Shown here one piece after another: positions 6,534 to 15,881 of a stretch of 64,000 bases of DNA. The stretch comes from an uncultured Prevotellaceae bacterium (GTDB lineage Bacteria; Bacteroidota; Bacteroidia; Bacteroidales; Bacteroidaceae). The stretch lies in NCBI GenBank assembly GCA_946410305.1, contig CAMJZV010000008.1:36991-100990 (forward strand), given 5' to 3'. The translations under genes and the position numbers were made by a program. The notes below the pieces were generated by a model that did not search any database, was not told the DNA's origin, and worked only from the letters and a program-made list of their open reading frames with translations. Each line of letters begins with the position of its first letter. The stretch's first letter is position 1.

Positions 6534-8633
6534 TCAGGAGATGGCGCCCCAGTTGATGTTGGTCTTGCGCAGTTCCTTGAGACGGCGCCAGAGTAGGGCA
6601 TAGCGGTCAGAACAACATAGCGGGTCTTCATCGATAATCTGCTGCGCTTCGTCGCGAGCCATCTGCACCAGCTGACCATCGCGGGCGATGTCGGCAATCT
6701 TCAGGTCGAAGGCCATACCACTCTGTTGGGTACCTTCCAGATCGCCAGGACCACGCAACTTCAGGTCGGCTTCAGCAATGCGGAAACCGTCGTTGGTCTC
6801 ACACATGATGTCGATGCGCTTGCGGGTGTCTGCACTGAGTTCGTAACAGGTGACGAGGATGCAGTATGACTGGTCAGCACCTCGACCTACGCGACCACGG
6901 AGCTGGTGAAGCTGTGAGAGTCCGAAGCGCTGGGCTTCGAGGATAACCATCACGGAGGCGTTGGGTACGTTGACACCTACCTCAATGACGGTGGTGGCAA
7001 CGAGTATCTGTGTCTCGCCACTGACAAACTTCTGCATCTCGGCTTCCTTGTCTGCAGGCTTCATCTTGCCATGCACCTTGCTTAATCTAAACTCCGGGAA
7101 AACCTGAGTTAATGTGGCAAAACCGTCTTCGAGGTTTTTCAGGTCTATCTTCTCGCTCTCCTCAATGAGGGGGAAGACGATATACACCTGTCTGCCCTGA
7201 TGTATCTGTTTCCGTATGCCGTCGTAGAGTGAGGGTAGCGAACGGTCGAAGACATGCTGGGTGACTACGGGCTTGCGGCCTGGTGGCAGCTCGTCGATGA
7301 CGCTGACGTCAAGGTCGCCATAGAGCGTCATGGCCAGCGTACGGGGTATAGGTGTTGCTGTCATGACGAGGACATGTGGTGGATTGACGCTCTTGCTCCA
7401 CAGCTTGGCACGCTGGGCGACACCGAAACGGTGCTGTTCGTCGACAACGACCATGCCCAAGCGGGCGAATTGTACGGTATCCTCAATGACGGCATGGGTG
7501 CCGACAAGAATCTGTACGGTACCGTCGAGCAGTCCGTCGAGAATCTCCTGACGCTTCTTGCCCTTGACAATACCTGTCAGCATGGCTACACGGATGTCCA
7601 TGCCTTTCAGGAAGTCCATGATGGTCTGCAGGTGCTGCTCGGCCAAAATCTCCGTAGGTGCCATGATGCATGCCTGATAGCCGTTGTCCAAAGCGATGAG
7701 CATGGACATCAGTGCAACGAGGGTCTTGCCGGAACCTACATCGCCCTGCAACAGACGGTTCATCTGTCGCCCACTGCCCATGTCCTTGCGGATTTCGCGG
7801 ATGACACGCTTCTGGGCTTCAGTGAGCGGGAAGGGCAGGTTCTCCTTATAGAAATTGTTGAAGTGGTCGCCGACCTTGCTGAACACGTAGCCACGGTATT
7901 TACGGCGCTGGTCGCTCGCGTACCTTACTATATTCAGTTGGACAAAGAACAGCTCTTCGAACTTCAGACGCAGACGGGCCTGTTCCAGTTGCTTGGCATT
8001 CTGTGGATAGTGGATGCAGCGCAGGGCTTCGTCACGACTCATCAGGTGCAGCTTCTGCGTGATGAAGTCGGGGAGCGTCTCAGCGATAGGTTCCTTGATG
8101 GTGTCGAGGAGCGTCTTTGTGAGTTTCTCAACGGCACGGCTGTTGAGGCCAGCCTTCTTCATCTTCTCCGACGTGTTGTAGTAGGGCTGCATGCCCATGG
8201 CAGACAGCTCCAGCTTGTCGGCTTCCTCCATATCGGGGTGTACCAGTTGGATGCGACCGTTGAAGACCTGCGGACGACCAAAGACCACGTATTCGGTACC
8301 AATCTTATATTTCTTCAGGGCACTGTCGGCATAGTTGAACCAGGTGAGGTCCATCACCTTGCCATAGCCGTCGGTGAAGTGGGCAACGACACGCTTCTTG
8401 CGGGCACTCATCTTAAAGGTCTCGAAGCTGAGGATGTGACCCTTCACCTGTACAAAAGGCATGTCGCCCGTGAGTTCACGGATGGTATAGAGTCTGCTGC
8501 GGTCGACATGCTTGTAGGGATAGTATTCCAACAAGTCGCCAAAGGTCTGGATGCCCAACTCGTCGCTAAGCATCTTGCGGCGGTTAGGACCTACGCCTGC
8601 CAGATATTGGATGTCTTGTTGGAGGATAGTCAT
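6534..8633 (-). CDS. recG: ATP-dependent DNA helicase RecG
   Basis: RecG remodels stalled replication forks and branch-migrates Holliday junctions. The 699-residue length is normal. The N-terminal wedge (OB-fold) domain spans about residues 55-150. Walker A is GDVGSGKT at 297-304, the DEQH box is at 398-401, the motif TATPIPRT follows, and the C-terminal helicase lobe includes QLRGRVGRG. The start codon overlaps the ispD stop by one base (TGATG), so it is translationally coupled as last gene of the pdxJ - DJ-1 - ispD - recG unit. Confidence 0.97.
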   Translation of the reverse strand: MTILQQDIQYLAGVGPNRRKMLSDELGIQTFGDLLEYYPYKHVDRSRLYTIRELTGDMPFVQVKGHILSFETFKMSARKKRVVAHFTDGYGKVMDLTWFNYADSALKKYKIGTEYVVFGRPQVFNGRIQLVHPDMEEADKLELSAMGMQPYYNTSEKMKKAGLNSRAVEKLTKTLLDTIKEPIAETLPDFITQKLHLMSRDEALRCIHYPQNAKQLEQARLRLKFEELFFVQLNIVRYASDQRRKYRGYVFSKVGDHFNNFYKENLPFPLTEAQKRVIREIRKDMGSGRQMNRLLQGDVGSGKTLVALMSMLIALDNGYQACIMAPTEILAEQHLQTIMDFLKGMDIRVAMLTGIVKGKKRQEILDGLLDGTVQILVGTHAVIEDTVQFARLGMVVVDEQHRFGVAQRAKLWSKSVNPPHVLVMTATPIPRTLAMTLYGDLDVSVIDELPPGRKPVVTQHVFDRSLPSLYDGIRKQIHQGRQVYIVFPLIEESEKIDLKNLEDGFATLTQVFPEFRLSKVHGKMKPADKEAEMQKFVSGETQILVATTVIEVGVNVPNASVMVILEAQRFGLSQLHQLRGRVGRGADQSYCILVTCYELSADTRKRIDIMCETNDGFRIAEADLKLRGPGDLEGTQQSGMAFDLKIADIARDGQLVQMARDEAQQIIDEDPLCCSDRYALLWRRLKELRKTNINWGAIS

Positions 8634-9307
8634 CAGATAAGCACTTCTGCTATTTTGAGGTCGTAGGGGGTCGTTATCTTGATGTTCTCACGATTGCCCT
8701 CGACGAGGGTGACGTCGAAGCCGAAAGCTTCGACCACACTTGCGTCATCGGTGAAACCGTCGTTGTAGGGCTGGCGGTTGGCAGCCTTGAGCAACTGGAT
8801 GTCGAAAGTCTGTGGCGTCTGCACCAGGCGGTAGTCGCCACGGGGTACGGTGACAGATGTCTCGTCTTTCAGATGGCGCACCGTCTCTACGATGGGGATG
8901 ACGGGGATGACGGCTTTCTTCTTGCGGGCTGTCTCGTAGCAGTTGCGAATGACATCGATGCTGGGGAAGGGACGCACACCATCGTGGACCCCCACCACAC
9001 CCTCTGCATCGTCGGGAATGAGTGCCAGACCATGCTGCACAGAGTGGAAGCGGGTCTCGCCACCGTCAGTCATCTGGTACTCCACCCTGAAGCCGTACTC
9101 TTGGCACAATTCCTGCCAGTAGTCTTGCTGAGCCTTGGGCAGCACCAGGATAATCTGCAGGTCTGCCGAGTATTCGCGGAACCGTTCCAGCGTTCGCATC
9201 AGTACTGGCTTGCCGCCAATAGGCAGGAACTGCTTGGGAATATCTGTTCCCATGCGCAGTCCCTTACCACCTGCCACAATGATTACATAATCGCCACAAT
9301 GATGCAT
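8633..9307 (-). CDS. ispD: 2-C-methyl-D-erythritol 4-phosphate cytidylyltransferase
   Basis: IspD makes CDP-methylerythritol from MEP and CTP in the non-mevalonate isoprenoid pathway. The 224-residue protein has the nucleotide-binding loop [10 protein letters not shown] near the N-terminus, [11 protein letters not shown], the central HDGVRPF motif, the VQTPQTF motif and the C-terminal TDDASVVE and [11 protein letters not shown] signatures. The start is the only in-frame ATG ahead of the nucleotide loop. The 13-base gap to the DJ-1 gene lies inside a GCATTAAG-type spacer repeat. Confidence 0.96.
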   Translation of the reverse strand: MHHCGDYVIIVAGGKGLRMGTDIPKQFLPIGGKPVLMRTLERFREYSADLQIILVLPKAQQDYWQELCQEYGFRVEYQMTDGGETRFHSVQHGLALIPDDAEGVVGVHDGVRPFPSIDVIRNCYETARKKKAVIPVIPIVETVRHLKDETSVTVPRGDYRLVQTPQTFDIQLLKAANRQPYNDGFTDDASVVEAFGFDVTLVEGNRENIKITTPYDLKIAEVLI

Positions 9308-9320
9308 TATGCATTAAGAA

Positions 9321-9887
9321 TTAAGCATTAATGAGGTGTTTGAAGCGCATGCCCTCGGCAATCTGGTCTGAGGTCTTCTTGTCTACCAGCTGGGCAAGGA
9401 GATCATAGGCAAAGGGGAAGGCGGCGGCAGGACCTTCGGCAGTAGTGACGTTGCCATCGACAGTGACTAGGTCGGCGGTGTAGGTGGCACCGTCAAGCAT
9501 CTGCTCGAAACCAGGATAGCAGGTGGCTTTCTTGCCTTCAAGGATTCCCAGCTGTCCTAAGACGACACCAGGGGCGGCACAAATGGCAGCCACTTTCTTA
9601 CCTGCTGCGAACTGGTCGACAACAACCTTGCAGACACCTTTGTGGGCGAAGAGGTTGCTGGCACCGGGCATGCCACCAGGCAGGAAGATAAGGTCGGCAT
9701 CAGAGAAGTCACCTTGCTCAAACATGATGTCTGCCTCAATGTTCACTCCATGTGCTGAGGTTACCAAAGGAAAGTCGCTGATGCTCACCGTTGTGACGTC
9801 AACACCTCCGCGACGCAGCACGTCAACGGGAATGAGGGCCTCTACATCCTCGAAGCCGTCAGCTAAGAATACATAAACCTTTTTCAT
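9321..9887 (-). CDS. DJ-1/PfpI family protein (YajL-like)
   Basis: The 188-residue protein has the DJ-1 fold signatures: the N-terminal strand followed by GFEDVEA with Glu16, PGGMPGA, and the nucleophile elbow AAICAAPGV with Cys103. The pair Glu16/Cys103 corresponds to the redox-sensitive cysteine site of DJ-1 and YajL, linked in the literature to glyoxal/oxidative stress protection, although the exact activity is debated. It begins 6 bases after pdxJ ends, so it is cotranscribed with it. Confidence 0.9.
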   Translation of the reverse strand: MKKVYVFLADGFEDVEALIPVDVLRRGGVDVTTVSISDFPLVTSAHGVNIEADIMFEQGDFSDADLIFLPGGMPGASNLFAHKGVCKVVVDQFAAGKKVAAICAAPGVVLGQLGILEGKKATCYPGFEQMLDGATYTADLVTVDGNVTTAEGPAAAFPFAYDLLAQLVDKKTSDQIAEGMRFKHLINA

Positions 9888-9893
9888 AGTCTT

Positions 9894-10607
9894 TTATTGT
9901 AATGCTTGTAGATATTGCTTGATAGTCTCCTGCAGTCCCAGATAGAGGGCATCGCAGATGAGGGCATGACCAATGCTGACCTCGTCAGTCCATGGAATCT
10001 GCTGATGGTAATAGGCCAGGTTCTCCAGCGACAGGTCGTGACCAGCGTTGAGGCCTAGTCCTACCTCCTGAGCTGTCTTGGCAGCAACAATGAAGGGAGC
10101 GATGGCAGCCTCACGGTTGGCGGCATAGCCAGAGGCATAGGGCTCTGTGTAGAGCTCTACACGGTCGGCACCACACACCTTGGCACCTTCCACCATTCTG
10201 GGGTCGGCATCGACAAAGATGCTGGTGCGGATACCTGCTTCCTTGAAGGTCTTGCAGATATCGGTGAGGAAGGCCTTGTTCTCCAAGGTGTCCCATCCGT
10301 GATTACTGGTTATCTGGTCGAGCCCGTCGGGGACCAGTGTGACCTGTGTGGGCACTACCTCCAGTACCAGTTGGGTAAACGAGTCGATGGGATTACCCTC
10401 GATATTGAACTCGGTGGTAATCTGCGGACGCAGGTCGCGGACATCCTGATAACGGATGTGGCGCTCGTCGGGACGCGGGTGTACGGTAATACCCTGTCCA
10501 CCAAATAGTTCTACATCACGAGCAACGGTCAGAACGTTGGGGTTATTGCCGCCTCTGGCATTGCGCAGTGTGGCAATCTTATTGATATTTACACTTAGTT
10601 TCGTCAT
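9894..10607 (-). CDS. pdxJ: Pyridoxine 5'-phosphate synthase
   Basis: PdxJ condenses 1-deoxyxylulose 5-phosphate with 3-amino-2-oxopropyl phosphate to give pyridoxine phosphate, the last step of DXP-dependent vitamin B6 synthesis. The 237-residue TIM barrel shows [28 protein letters not shown], the EFNIEG strand, TLVPD and GLNAGHDL, all typical. Both PdxJ and IspD use DXP-pathway material, which may explain why they share an operon. First gene of the unit; promoter overlaps that of nadK. Confidence 0.96.
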   Translation of the reverse strand: MTKLSVNINKIATLRNARGGNNPNVLTVARDVELFGGQGITVHPRPDERHIRYQDVRDLRPQITTEFNIEGNPIDSFTQLVLEVVPTQVTLVPDGLDQITSNHGWDTLENKAFLTDICKTFKEAGIRTSIFVDADPRMVEGAKVCGADRVELYTEPYASGYAANREAAIAPFIVAAKTAQEVGLGLNAGHDLSLENLAYYHQQIPWTDEVSIGHALICDALYLGLQETIKQYLQALQ

Positions 10608-10646
10608 ATTTTTTGCTTTTCACTATTCTCTTTTCACTTTTATTTG

Positions 10647-10668
10647 TATCTTTGCAAGCGCAAAGATA
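10647..10668. promoter_or_regulatory. Palindromic divergent promoter pdxJ / nadK
   Basis: TATCTTTG on the plus strand (10647-10654, for nadK) and on the minus strand (10661-10668, for pdxJ) face each other inside one perfect 22-bp palindrome. The two -7 boxes are separated by only six bases, so RNA polymerase can probably occupy only one direction at a time. Confidence 0.7.
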
Positions 10669-10711
10669 ATAATAATTTGCGAAATAGTAGCTAAAAAAGC
10701 AGAAAAAACTT

Positions 10712-11599
10712 ATGGCATCACGCAAACTACGGTTCGCTATATTCGGCAATACCTACCAACCGAAGAAGTCGGTTTCTATCCAGAAACTGCTGGCCTGTCT
10801 GTCTGTCCGACAGGCAGAAGTGATTATCGAACGTGAGTTCTACACCTTCCTGACAGACGGACAACGACTGCCTATAGAAGGTGTGTCCATCTTTGACCAG
10901 TCAGACTTCAATGCCGACTTTGTCGTGTCGATGGGAGGCGATGGCACCTTCCTGCGTGCTGCCAGTATGGTGGGTGCCAAGCAGATTCCGATACTGGGTG
11001 TCAATACGGGACGCCTGGGATTCTTGGCAGATGTCAAGGCACAGGAGATAGAGCGTACCATCGATGCACTTTATGAGGGTGACTATACGGTGGACACCCG
11101 TGCTGTTATCAAGGTGGAGACAGATGGACAGCCATTGAAGGGCTATAGCTGTGCGCTGAACGATGTCGCCATACTGAAACGTGACAACGCCTCGATGATT
11201 ACCATTCATGCAACGGTGAATGGCGACTATCTGACGACTTATCAGGCGGACGGTCTGGTTATGAGTACACCAACGGGTTCTACAGCTTATTCACTGTCGA
11301 ATGGTGGCCCGATCATTGTTCCAGGAACGCATGTGTTCTCACTGACTGCTGTTGCTCCCCACTCGTTGAATGTTCGTCCTATCGTGTTCTCAGAAGACTG
11401 TGAAATCAAACTCACCGTAGAGAGTAGAACACATAACTATCTGGTAGCTCTGGACGGTCGTTCAGAGAATCTGCCCGAAACTACGCGGCTGACACTGCGT
11501 AAGGCTCCCTATAGGGTTAAGGTCATCAAACGTGCGGGTACGAAATACTTCCATACCTTGCGTGAGAAAATGATGTGGGGTGCTGACCAGCGCGGTTAA
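10712..11599 (+). CDS. nadK: NAD kinase
   Basis: NadK phosphorylates NAD to NADP. The 295-residue protein contains the signature GGDGT at 75-79, the substrate loop GVNTGRLGFL, the NE/ND motif (ALNDVAI), and the glycine-rich C-terminal motif TPTGSTAYSLSNGGP. Length and order of motifs are standard. Transcribed alone from the divergent promoter shared with pdxJ; a run of GCCAACAGCTAATAG-type spacer repeats follows the stop. Confidence 0.97.
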   Translation: MASRKLRFAIFGNTYQPKKSVSIQKLLACLSVRQAEVIIEREFYTFLTDGQRLPIEGVSIFDQSDFNADFVVSMGGDGTFLRAASMVGAKQIPILGVNTGRLGFLADVKAQEIERTIDALYEGDYTVDTRAVIKVETDGQPLKGYSCALNDVAILKRDNASMITIHATVNGDYLTTYQADGLVMSTPTGSTAYSLSNGGPIIVPGTHVFSLTAVAPHSLNVRPIVFSEDCEIKLTVESRTHNYLVALDGRSENLPETTRLTLRKAPYRVKVIKRAGTKYFHTLREKMMWGADQRG

Positions 11600-11600
11600 G

Positions 11601-11637
11601 CCAATAGCTAACAGCCAACAGCTAATAGCCAACAGCT
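11601..11637. repeat. Short spacer repeat (AGCTAATAGCCAACAGC type)
   Basis: Tandem variations of AGCTAATAGCCAAC fill the gap between the convergent nadK and histidine kinase genes. A related sequence lies in frame inside the flippase-like gene at about 49283-49320. Confidence 0.5.
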
Positions 11638-13447
11638 ATTCCTTAGGCAATTGCAGAATAAAGCGACTGCCTTCTTTGTATCGGGTATCGAGTATAACGT
11701 CGCCACCCAGCTGGCGTGCTACGCGACGTGCGACAGACAGTCCCAAACCTACACCTTCTTTATAGATGTCTGACTTGTAGAAGTGTTCGAAGATCTTCTC
11801 TTCGTCACCCTCCTTGATGCCACATCCCGTATCGGTAACACTGAAACAGATCATGTTCTGGTCGAGCTTATGATGGTAGCTGCGTAGAGTGATGGTGCCG
11901 CCCTGTGGGGTGAACTTGATGGCATTGTCCATCAGGTGGTTGAGAATCTTCTGTAGCTCTTTGCGGTTGGTCACAATCTTACAGCTGTCCTTGAGCAACA
12001 GCTCCACACGTACTGAGAATCCTGATTCCTCGTCTTGGTAAGGCTCTGCCAGCTGTCGTAACAGGTCGTTACACGTGACAAGGTCGGATTTGTCAATGTA
12101 GTGGATGCTTTCCTTGCTGGAGATGTCGAGAATCTCGTCAACGATACGCACAATAGTATTCGTGCTGTGGGAAATGCGCTTGGCGATATCGGCACGTTCT
12201 GCGTCACTGGTCAGCGTACGTGGGTCGCTGATAATCTGTGCGTAGCCACTTATAATGTTGAGTGGCGTACGAATCTCATGACTCATATTGCGTAGGAAGC
12301 TGATCTTCATGCGGTTGGCCTCCTGTGCCTTGTCACGGGCAATGAGCAGGTCGTGATTCTGTCGCTGCAGTTTGCGCAGATAGCGGTTCTTGTTCATGCG
12401 ATAGATAATCATGCCTATCAGCAGGAAAGTGAAGATGACAATGGTAATAGCGTACTGGAGCTGTGTGTTGCGCTTGGCAATAGACATGTTACGTGCTTCG
12501 GCGTACTCCAGGTCACTCGCTGAGCCCATCATCTCCTCTGACATGATGACATTGTTGACGGAGTCCTTGATAGCCATGTAGTGCTTCTGAGTGCTGAAGG
12601 CACGCTCGGTATCGCCCGCCAACTCATAGATCTCTGTCTGGAACTTGTAGATGTCTGTGGTGTTGGTCAGGTTGTAGGTCAACTGGAGCGCATCGCTATA
12701 GCGCTTGTCAGCTGCAGCCTTGCAGATGAGCGCATAATAATAATAGGTGGTGCTGAAGTTGTCTCCTAACTTATCTTTCATGCCAATATACTCTGTGAAA
12801 GCTTTGTTGACGGCTTTCCAGTCGCGCATGGCATAGGCAACGATAACCTTAAAGCCGATGGCATTACAGTAGTCGTATGGTGAATCACTGCCCTTGATAA
12901 TCTCAATGGCGCAGTCAAGGTGCCTCATGGCATCTTCTGGCTGTGTGTCCATCTCAATATTGGCCAAGTCCATATAGATCGAGGCCAGGTTGTTGACCTG
13001 GGAGTGGTCTACCTGCTCTAATGCCTTCTCGAAATACTGATGAGCCAAGGGAATATTGCCACGCAGAGAGTAGATGATGCCACGCAACTGAGTCGTCATG
13101 TAAAGCTCACGGATGTCGCCACGACGCTCCATCTCAGCCTGCATCCTCATGGTTTTGCGCAAGGCACGGTAGAAGTGGTTGTGGTTGACATCATAGAGTA
13201 CCTCGTTTTTCCAGCAGAGATAGTAACCTAACATGTTGTCCTCGCCCAACAGATATTTACGGTAGTTGTCCGTTGCTTCGTAAAACTGTTGCTCGTTGTT
13301 CTGATTGAAAGCGTTGCGGACAATCTGGAGCAATCTGGCTGCAGTGGTGTCTTTCTTTGTTTTCTCCTGTCCAGAGATGTTTGTCGTGTAGAGGCATGTT
13401 GCCAAAAATATGATAACGCCGATAATGCGTAGATTGATATTCTTCAT
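11636..13447 (-). CDS. Sensor histidine kinase with TPR-like periplasmic region
   Basis: The 603-residue protein begins with a signal peptide/anchor, followed by an extracytoplasmic helical region (about 30-330) whose repeats resemble tetratricopeptides (e.g. NIPLAHQYFEKALEQ). A membrane segment spans about 332-350, then a coiled-coil linker. The HisKA box is FLRNMSHEIRTPLN with phospho-acceptor His390. The ATPase domain shows the N box (MDNAIKFTPQGG), G1 (DTGCGI) and G2 (GVGLGLSVA). No receiver or DNA-binding domain is attached and no response regulator is adjacent, so its partner lies elsewhere. A TACCTTTG -7 box (13481-13488, minus) lies 33 bases before the ATG. Confidence 0.93.
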   Translation of the reverse strand: MKNINLRIIGVIIFLATCLYTTNISGQEKTKKDTTAARLLQIVRNAFNQNNEQQFYEATDNYRKYLLGEDNMLGYYLCWKNEVLYDVNHNHFYRALRKTMRMQAEMERRGDIRELYMTTQLRGIIYSLRGNIPLAHQYFEKALEQVDHSQVNNLASIYMDLANIEMDTQPEDAMRHLDCAIEIIKGSDSPYDYCNAIGFKVIVAYAMRDWKAVNKAFTEYIGMKDKLGDNFSTTYYYYALICKAAADKRYSDALQLTYNLTNTTDIYKFQTEIYELAGDTERAFSTQKHYMAIKDSVNNVIMSEEMMGSASDLEYAEARNMSIAKRNTQLQYAITIVIFTFLLIGMIIYRMNKNRYLRKLQRQNHDLLIARDKAQEANRMKISFLRNMSHEIRTPLNIISGYAQIISDPRTLTSDAERADIAKRISHSTNTIVRIVDEILDISSKESIHYIDKSDLVTCNDLLRQLAEPYQDEESGFSVRVELLLKDSCKIVTNRKELQKILNHLMDNAIKFTPQGGTITLRSYHHKLDQNMICFSVTDTGCGIKEGDEEKIFEHFYKSDIYKEGVGLGLSVARRVARQLGGDVILDTRYKEGSRFILQLPKE

Positions 13448-13610
13448 GTGTATAGTGTCCTATTGGGATTATGTGTTTGCAAAGGTAGCATGAATACACT
13501 TAATATCCAAATAATCGTTTGCTTAATCTACAAACGTCCCTTGTTTAACACTTATTGAGAATTCTTCATTTCTTAACGAAGGTTAAATATTTTATTTTTC
13601 CTTCAAAAAA

Positions 13611-13668
13611 TTTGGAAGTTACGTTATTTTTGTCTTACCTTTGCAGTGTACTATTAAAGTGGTACACT
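13611..13668 (+). promoter_or_regulatory. Promoter and probable operator of the YtrA-type ABC cassette
   Basis: TTTG (13611-13614), 21 bases, TACCTTTG (13636-13643). Starting two bases after the -7 box, AGTGTAC (13645-13651) and GTACACT (13662-13668) form a perfect inverted repeat over the transcription start. YtrA-subfamily GntR regulators bind GTGTA-type palindromes at their own promoters, so this is a likely binding site for the GntR protein encoded as third gene. Confidence 0.6.
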
Positions 13669-13702
13669 AATACAGTGCAATTATCAACTAATAATACCTA
13701 TT

Positions 13703-14521
13703 ATGATAGAAGTAAAGAACATCAGTTTCAAGTATGCCGGATCGAAGCATCTGGTATTTGATGATTTCAGTCTCAGACTGGAGGAAGACCGCATCTATGG
13801 TCTGTTAGGAAAGAATGGTACAGGTAAGTCTACGCTGCTCTACCTGCTCTCAGGACTGCTGCGCCCCTCACTGGGTACCGTGTGTTGCGATGGTGTCGCA
13901 ACATACAAGCGCCAGCCCGAAGCTCTGCGTGACATCTTCCTCGTTACAGAGGAGTTCGAAATGCCTGCCATCCGTCTCTCAGAATATGTGAAGCTCTACA
14001 AACCCTTCTATCCCAACTTCTCTGAGAAAATCCTACAGCGTTGTCTGGCTGATTTCGAACTGCCTGCTGATGTACGCTTGGGTGAACTCTCAATGGGTCA
14101 GCGCAAGAAGGCTTATATCGCCTTCGCAATGGCTACCAATACCAAGTACCTTTTGATGGATGAACCCACCAACGGACTGGACATCCCCTCGAAGTCGCAG
14201 TTCCGCAAGGTGATCGCTCAGCACATGACGGAGGAGCGCACTGTGATAATCTCTACCCATCAGGTTCACGATGTAGAGCAGATGCTCGACCATATCCTCA
14301 TCCTTGACCAGCACTCGGTATTGCTGAATGCCTCCATGCAGGAGATTCAGGATGCTTATACCTTCGAATACCGTACCCCACAGCAGATGGACGATACCGT
14401 ACTCTATGCAGAACCCACCCTGCAGGGTAATGCTGTTATTACCAAGCGTCAGGAAGGCGACGCAGAGACACAAGTGAACCTGGAACTTCTCTTTAATTAC
14501 AAAACTCAAACGAAAGCCTAA
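13703..14521 (+). CDS. ABC transporter ATP-binding protein (YtrB-like)
   Basis: The 272-residue ATPase has Walker A GLLGKNGTGKST (about 33-44), the signature LGELSMGQRKK, Walker B YLLMDEPTNGLD and the switch STHQVHDVE. The signature carries SMGQ in place of SGGQ, common in this ABC-2-type subfamily. It is the first gene of a three-gene unit with a permease and a GntR regulator, the layout of ytr-type cassettes that respond to cell-envelope stress in other bacteria. The substrate is not evident. Confidence 0.9.
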   Translation: MIEVKNISFKYAGSKHLVFDDFSLRLEEDRIYGLLGKNGTGKSTLLYLLSGLLRPSLGTVCCDGVATYKRQPEALRDIFLVTEEFEMPAIRLSEYVKLYKPFYPNFSEKILQRCLADFELPADVRLGELSMGQRKKAYIAFAMATNTKYLLMDEPTNGLDIPSKSQFRKVIAQHMTEERTVIISTHQVHDVEQMLDHILILDQHSVLLNASMQEIQDAYTFEYRTPQQMDDTVLYAEPTLQGNAVITKRQEGDAETQVNLELLFNYKTQTKA

Positions 14522-14541
14522 CCTTTTAAAACCATACAACG

Positions 14542-15393
14542 ATGAATACATTTAATTTCAATAGATTCTCACAGGCACTGAAGTGCCAGTTCCTGGTAGA
14601 GCGCAAAACGTGGATTCGCCTCTTTGGCATCTTTACATTTGTAATGTTTATGGCTGACCTGTTCTTTACCCGTTTGCAGACGGACTATCGCAATTTCGTT
14701 GAGAACCATCCTACGGAGATTGAGAGCTATTATGATGGTCATGTGGCACAGACGGTAGCCTTTGGTTTTTTCTTCTTCTGCATTGCTATGCTGTTTGGTA
14801 TCAGTAGTATGTTTTCCAAGATGAAGGACACACGCAAGCGCTCTGCCTATCTGCTGTGGCCCGTCAGCAATCTGGAGAAATACGTCGTCAGCTTCCTGCT
14901 TCACTTTGTACTGATGGCTGTCTTGACAGTAGGTGCCTATATGTTGGCTGATACCCTGCGTGTATTTGTCGACTGGGTGACAGGCCGTATCGTCATCTGG
15001 GGTATACCCAAGCTCTCAGAGCCTTTTACCAGTCCCGCTGGACCTTTCTCGCATTGGCAGTATACTTGGATGTTCTTTACTTGGGTCTTCTATACCCATT
15101 CTTTCTACACATTGGGTGGCACCCTGTTCCGTCGTCAGCAGTTCCTGTTTACCACTGGTACGGCAGTCGCCATCATCATCCTGCTGGTCACAATTCTGAA
15201 CCAAATTAATCCACATATCGAATTCATAAATACCACATGGGATGAGAAGACCAATACTTATACCAAGACCTTCTATCCCTTCTTCTATATTCTCCACTCA
15301 ACGATGTGTGCTCTTATGGTTTTCCACTACTGGGCTTCATATAAGCTATTTACCCGCATGCAGGTGATTAACAATAAATGGTTGAACGTATGA
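14542..15393 (+). CDS. ABC-2-type permease subunit
   Basis: This 283-residue protein shows about six hydrophobic segments (e.g. LFGIFTFVMFMADLFF, FGFFFFCIAMLFGI, FLLHFVLMAVLTVGAYML, IIILLVTILNQI) and lies 20 bases after the ATPase gene. It is almost certainly the membrane partner of that ATPase. It has no family motif that gives a substrate. Its stop overlaps the start of the regulator gene (ATGA). Confidence 0.8.
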   Translation: MNTFNFNRFSQALKCQFLVERKTWIRLFGIFTFVMFMADLFFTRLQTDYRNFVENHPTEIESYYDGHVAQTVAFGFFFFCIAMLFGISSMFSKMKDTRKRSAYLLWPVSNLEKYVVSFLLHFVLMAVLTVGAYMLADTLRVFVDWVTGRIVIWGIPKLSEPFTSPAGPFSHWQYTWMFFTWVFYTHSFYTLGGTLFRRQQFLFTTGTAVAIIILLVTILNQINPHIEFINTTWDEKTNTYTKTFYPFFYILHSTMCALMVFHYWASYKLFTRMQVINNKWLNV

Positions 15394-15752
15394 TATTCAC
15401 AAACGATAAAGCGATATACATCCAGATGGCAGACCGTCTGTGCGACGAGATCCTCTCTGGCGTGTATAAGGACGATGACCGCATTCCGTCCGTCCGAGAG
15501 TATGCCGTGCTGCTGGAGGTGAACACCAACACAGCCGTCAAAGCCTATGAGCAGTTGGCTCGTGAGGAGATCATCTATAACAAGCGTGGCTTGGGTTACT
15601 TTGTTACTCCTGGTGCTCGCAAGCAGATACTGAAAGTGCGCAAGCAGGAGTTTATGAAAGAGCGTCTGCCAGAACTATTCCGTCAGATGAACCTCCTTGA
15701 CATCACTATTGACGACGTTGCAGAAGCCTATAAAAAGCTTACAGAATGTTAA
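15390..15752 (+). CDS. GntR-family regulator, YtrA subfamily
   Basis: The 120-residue protein has an N-terminal winged helix (IYIQMADRLCDEILSGVY... IPSVREYAVLLEVNTNTAVKAYEQL) and only a short helical tail, the hallmark of YtrA-type GntR proteins, which dimerise through that tail. I chose the ATG overlapping the permease stop (ATGA); an ATG four codons upstream is possible. It probably represses its own operon through the AGTGTAC palindrome at the promoter. Effector unknown. Confidence 0.9.
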   Translation: MIFTNDKAIYIQMADRLCDEILSGVYKDDDRIPSVREYAVLLEVNTNTAVKAYEQLAREEIIYNKRGLGYFVTPGARKQILKVRKQEFMKERLPELFRQMNLLDITIDDVAEAYKKLTEC

Positions 15753-15807
15753 AGTTTAGTCATACTTCTATTCATTCGTCACAAATGTATGCAGTTCGTC
15801 CCATTTA

Positions 15808-15839
15808 TTTGGAGGGTAATGCAACTTTTCGTACTTTTG
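15808..15839 (+). promoter_or_regulatory. Promoter of the MacB/TolC-type export operon
   Basis: TTTG (15808-15811), 20 bases, TACTTTTG (15832-15839), giving a leader of about 36 bases before the ATPase ATG. Confidence 0.6.
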
Positions 15840-15881
15840 CGACGTCAAACGAACAGAACTAAGGTAAAAAGACTTTTATAG

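Noticed and set aside
7254..8666. Long plus-strand open frame of 470 codons opposite recG
   Set aside because: It lies entirely antisense to recG, whose motifs are complete, and its translation has no recognisable domain; it is a by-product of recG codon use.
11636..13447. Hybrid two-component regulator of a polysaccharide utilisation locus
   Set aside because: The protein ends after the ATPase domain, with no receiver or AraC domain, and there is no SusC/D pair nearby.
13703..15752. Bacitracin/BceAB-type resistance cassette
   Set aside because: The permease lacks the large extracellular loop and FtsX layout, and the regulator is GntR, not a two-component system.
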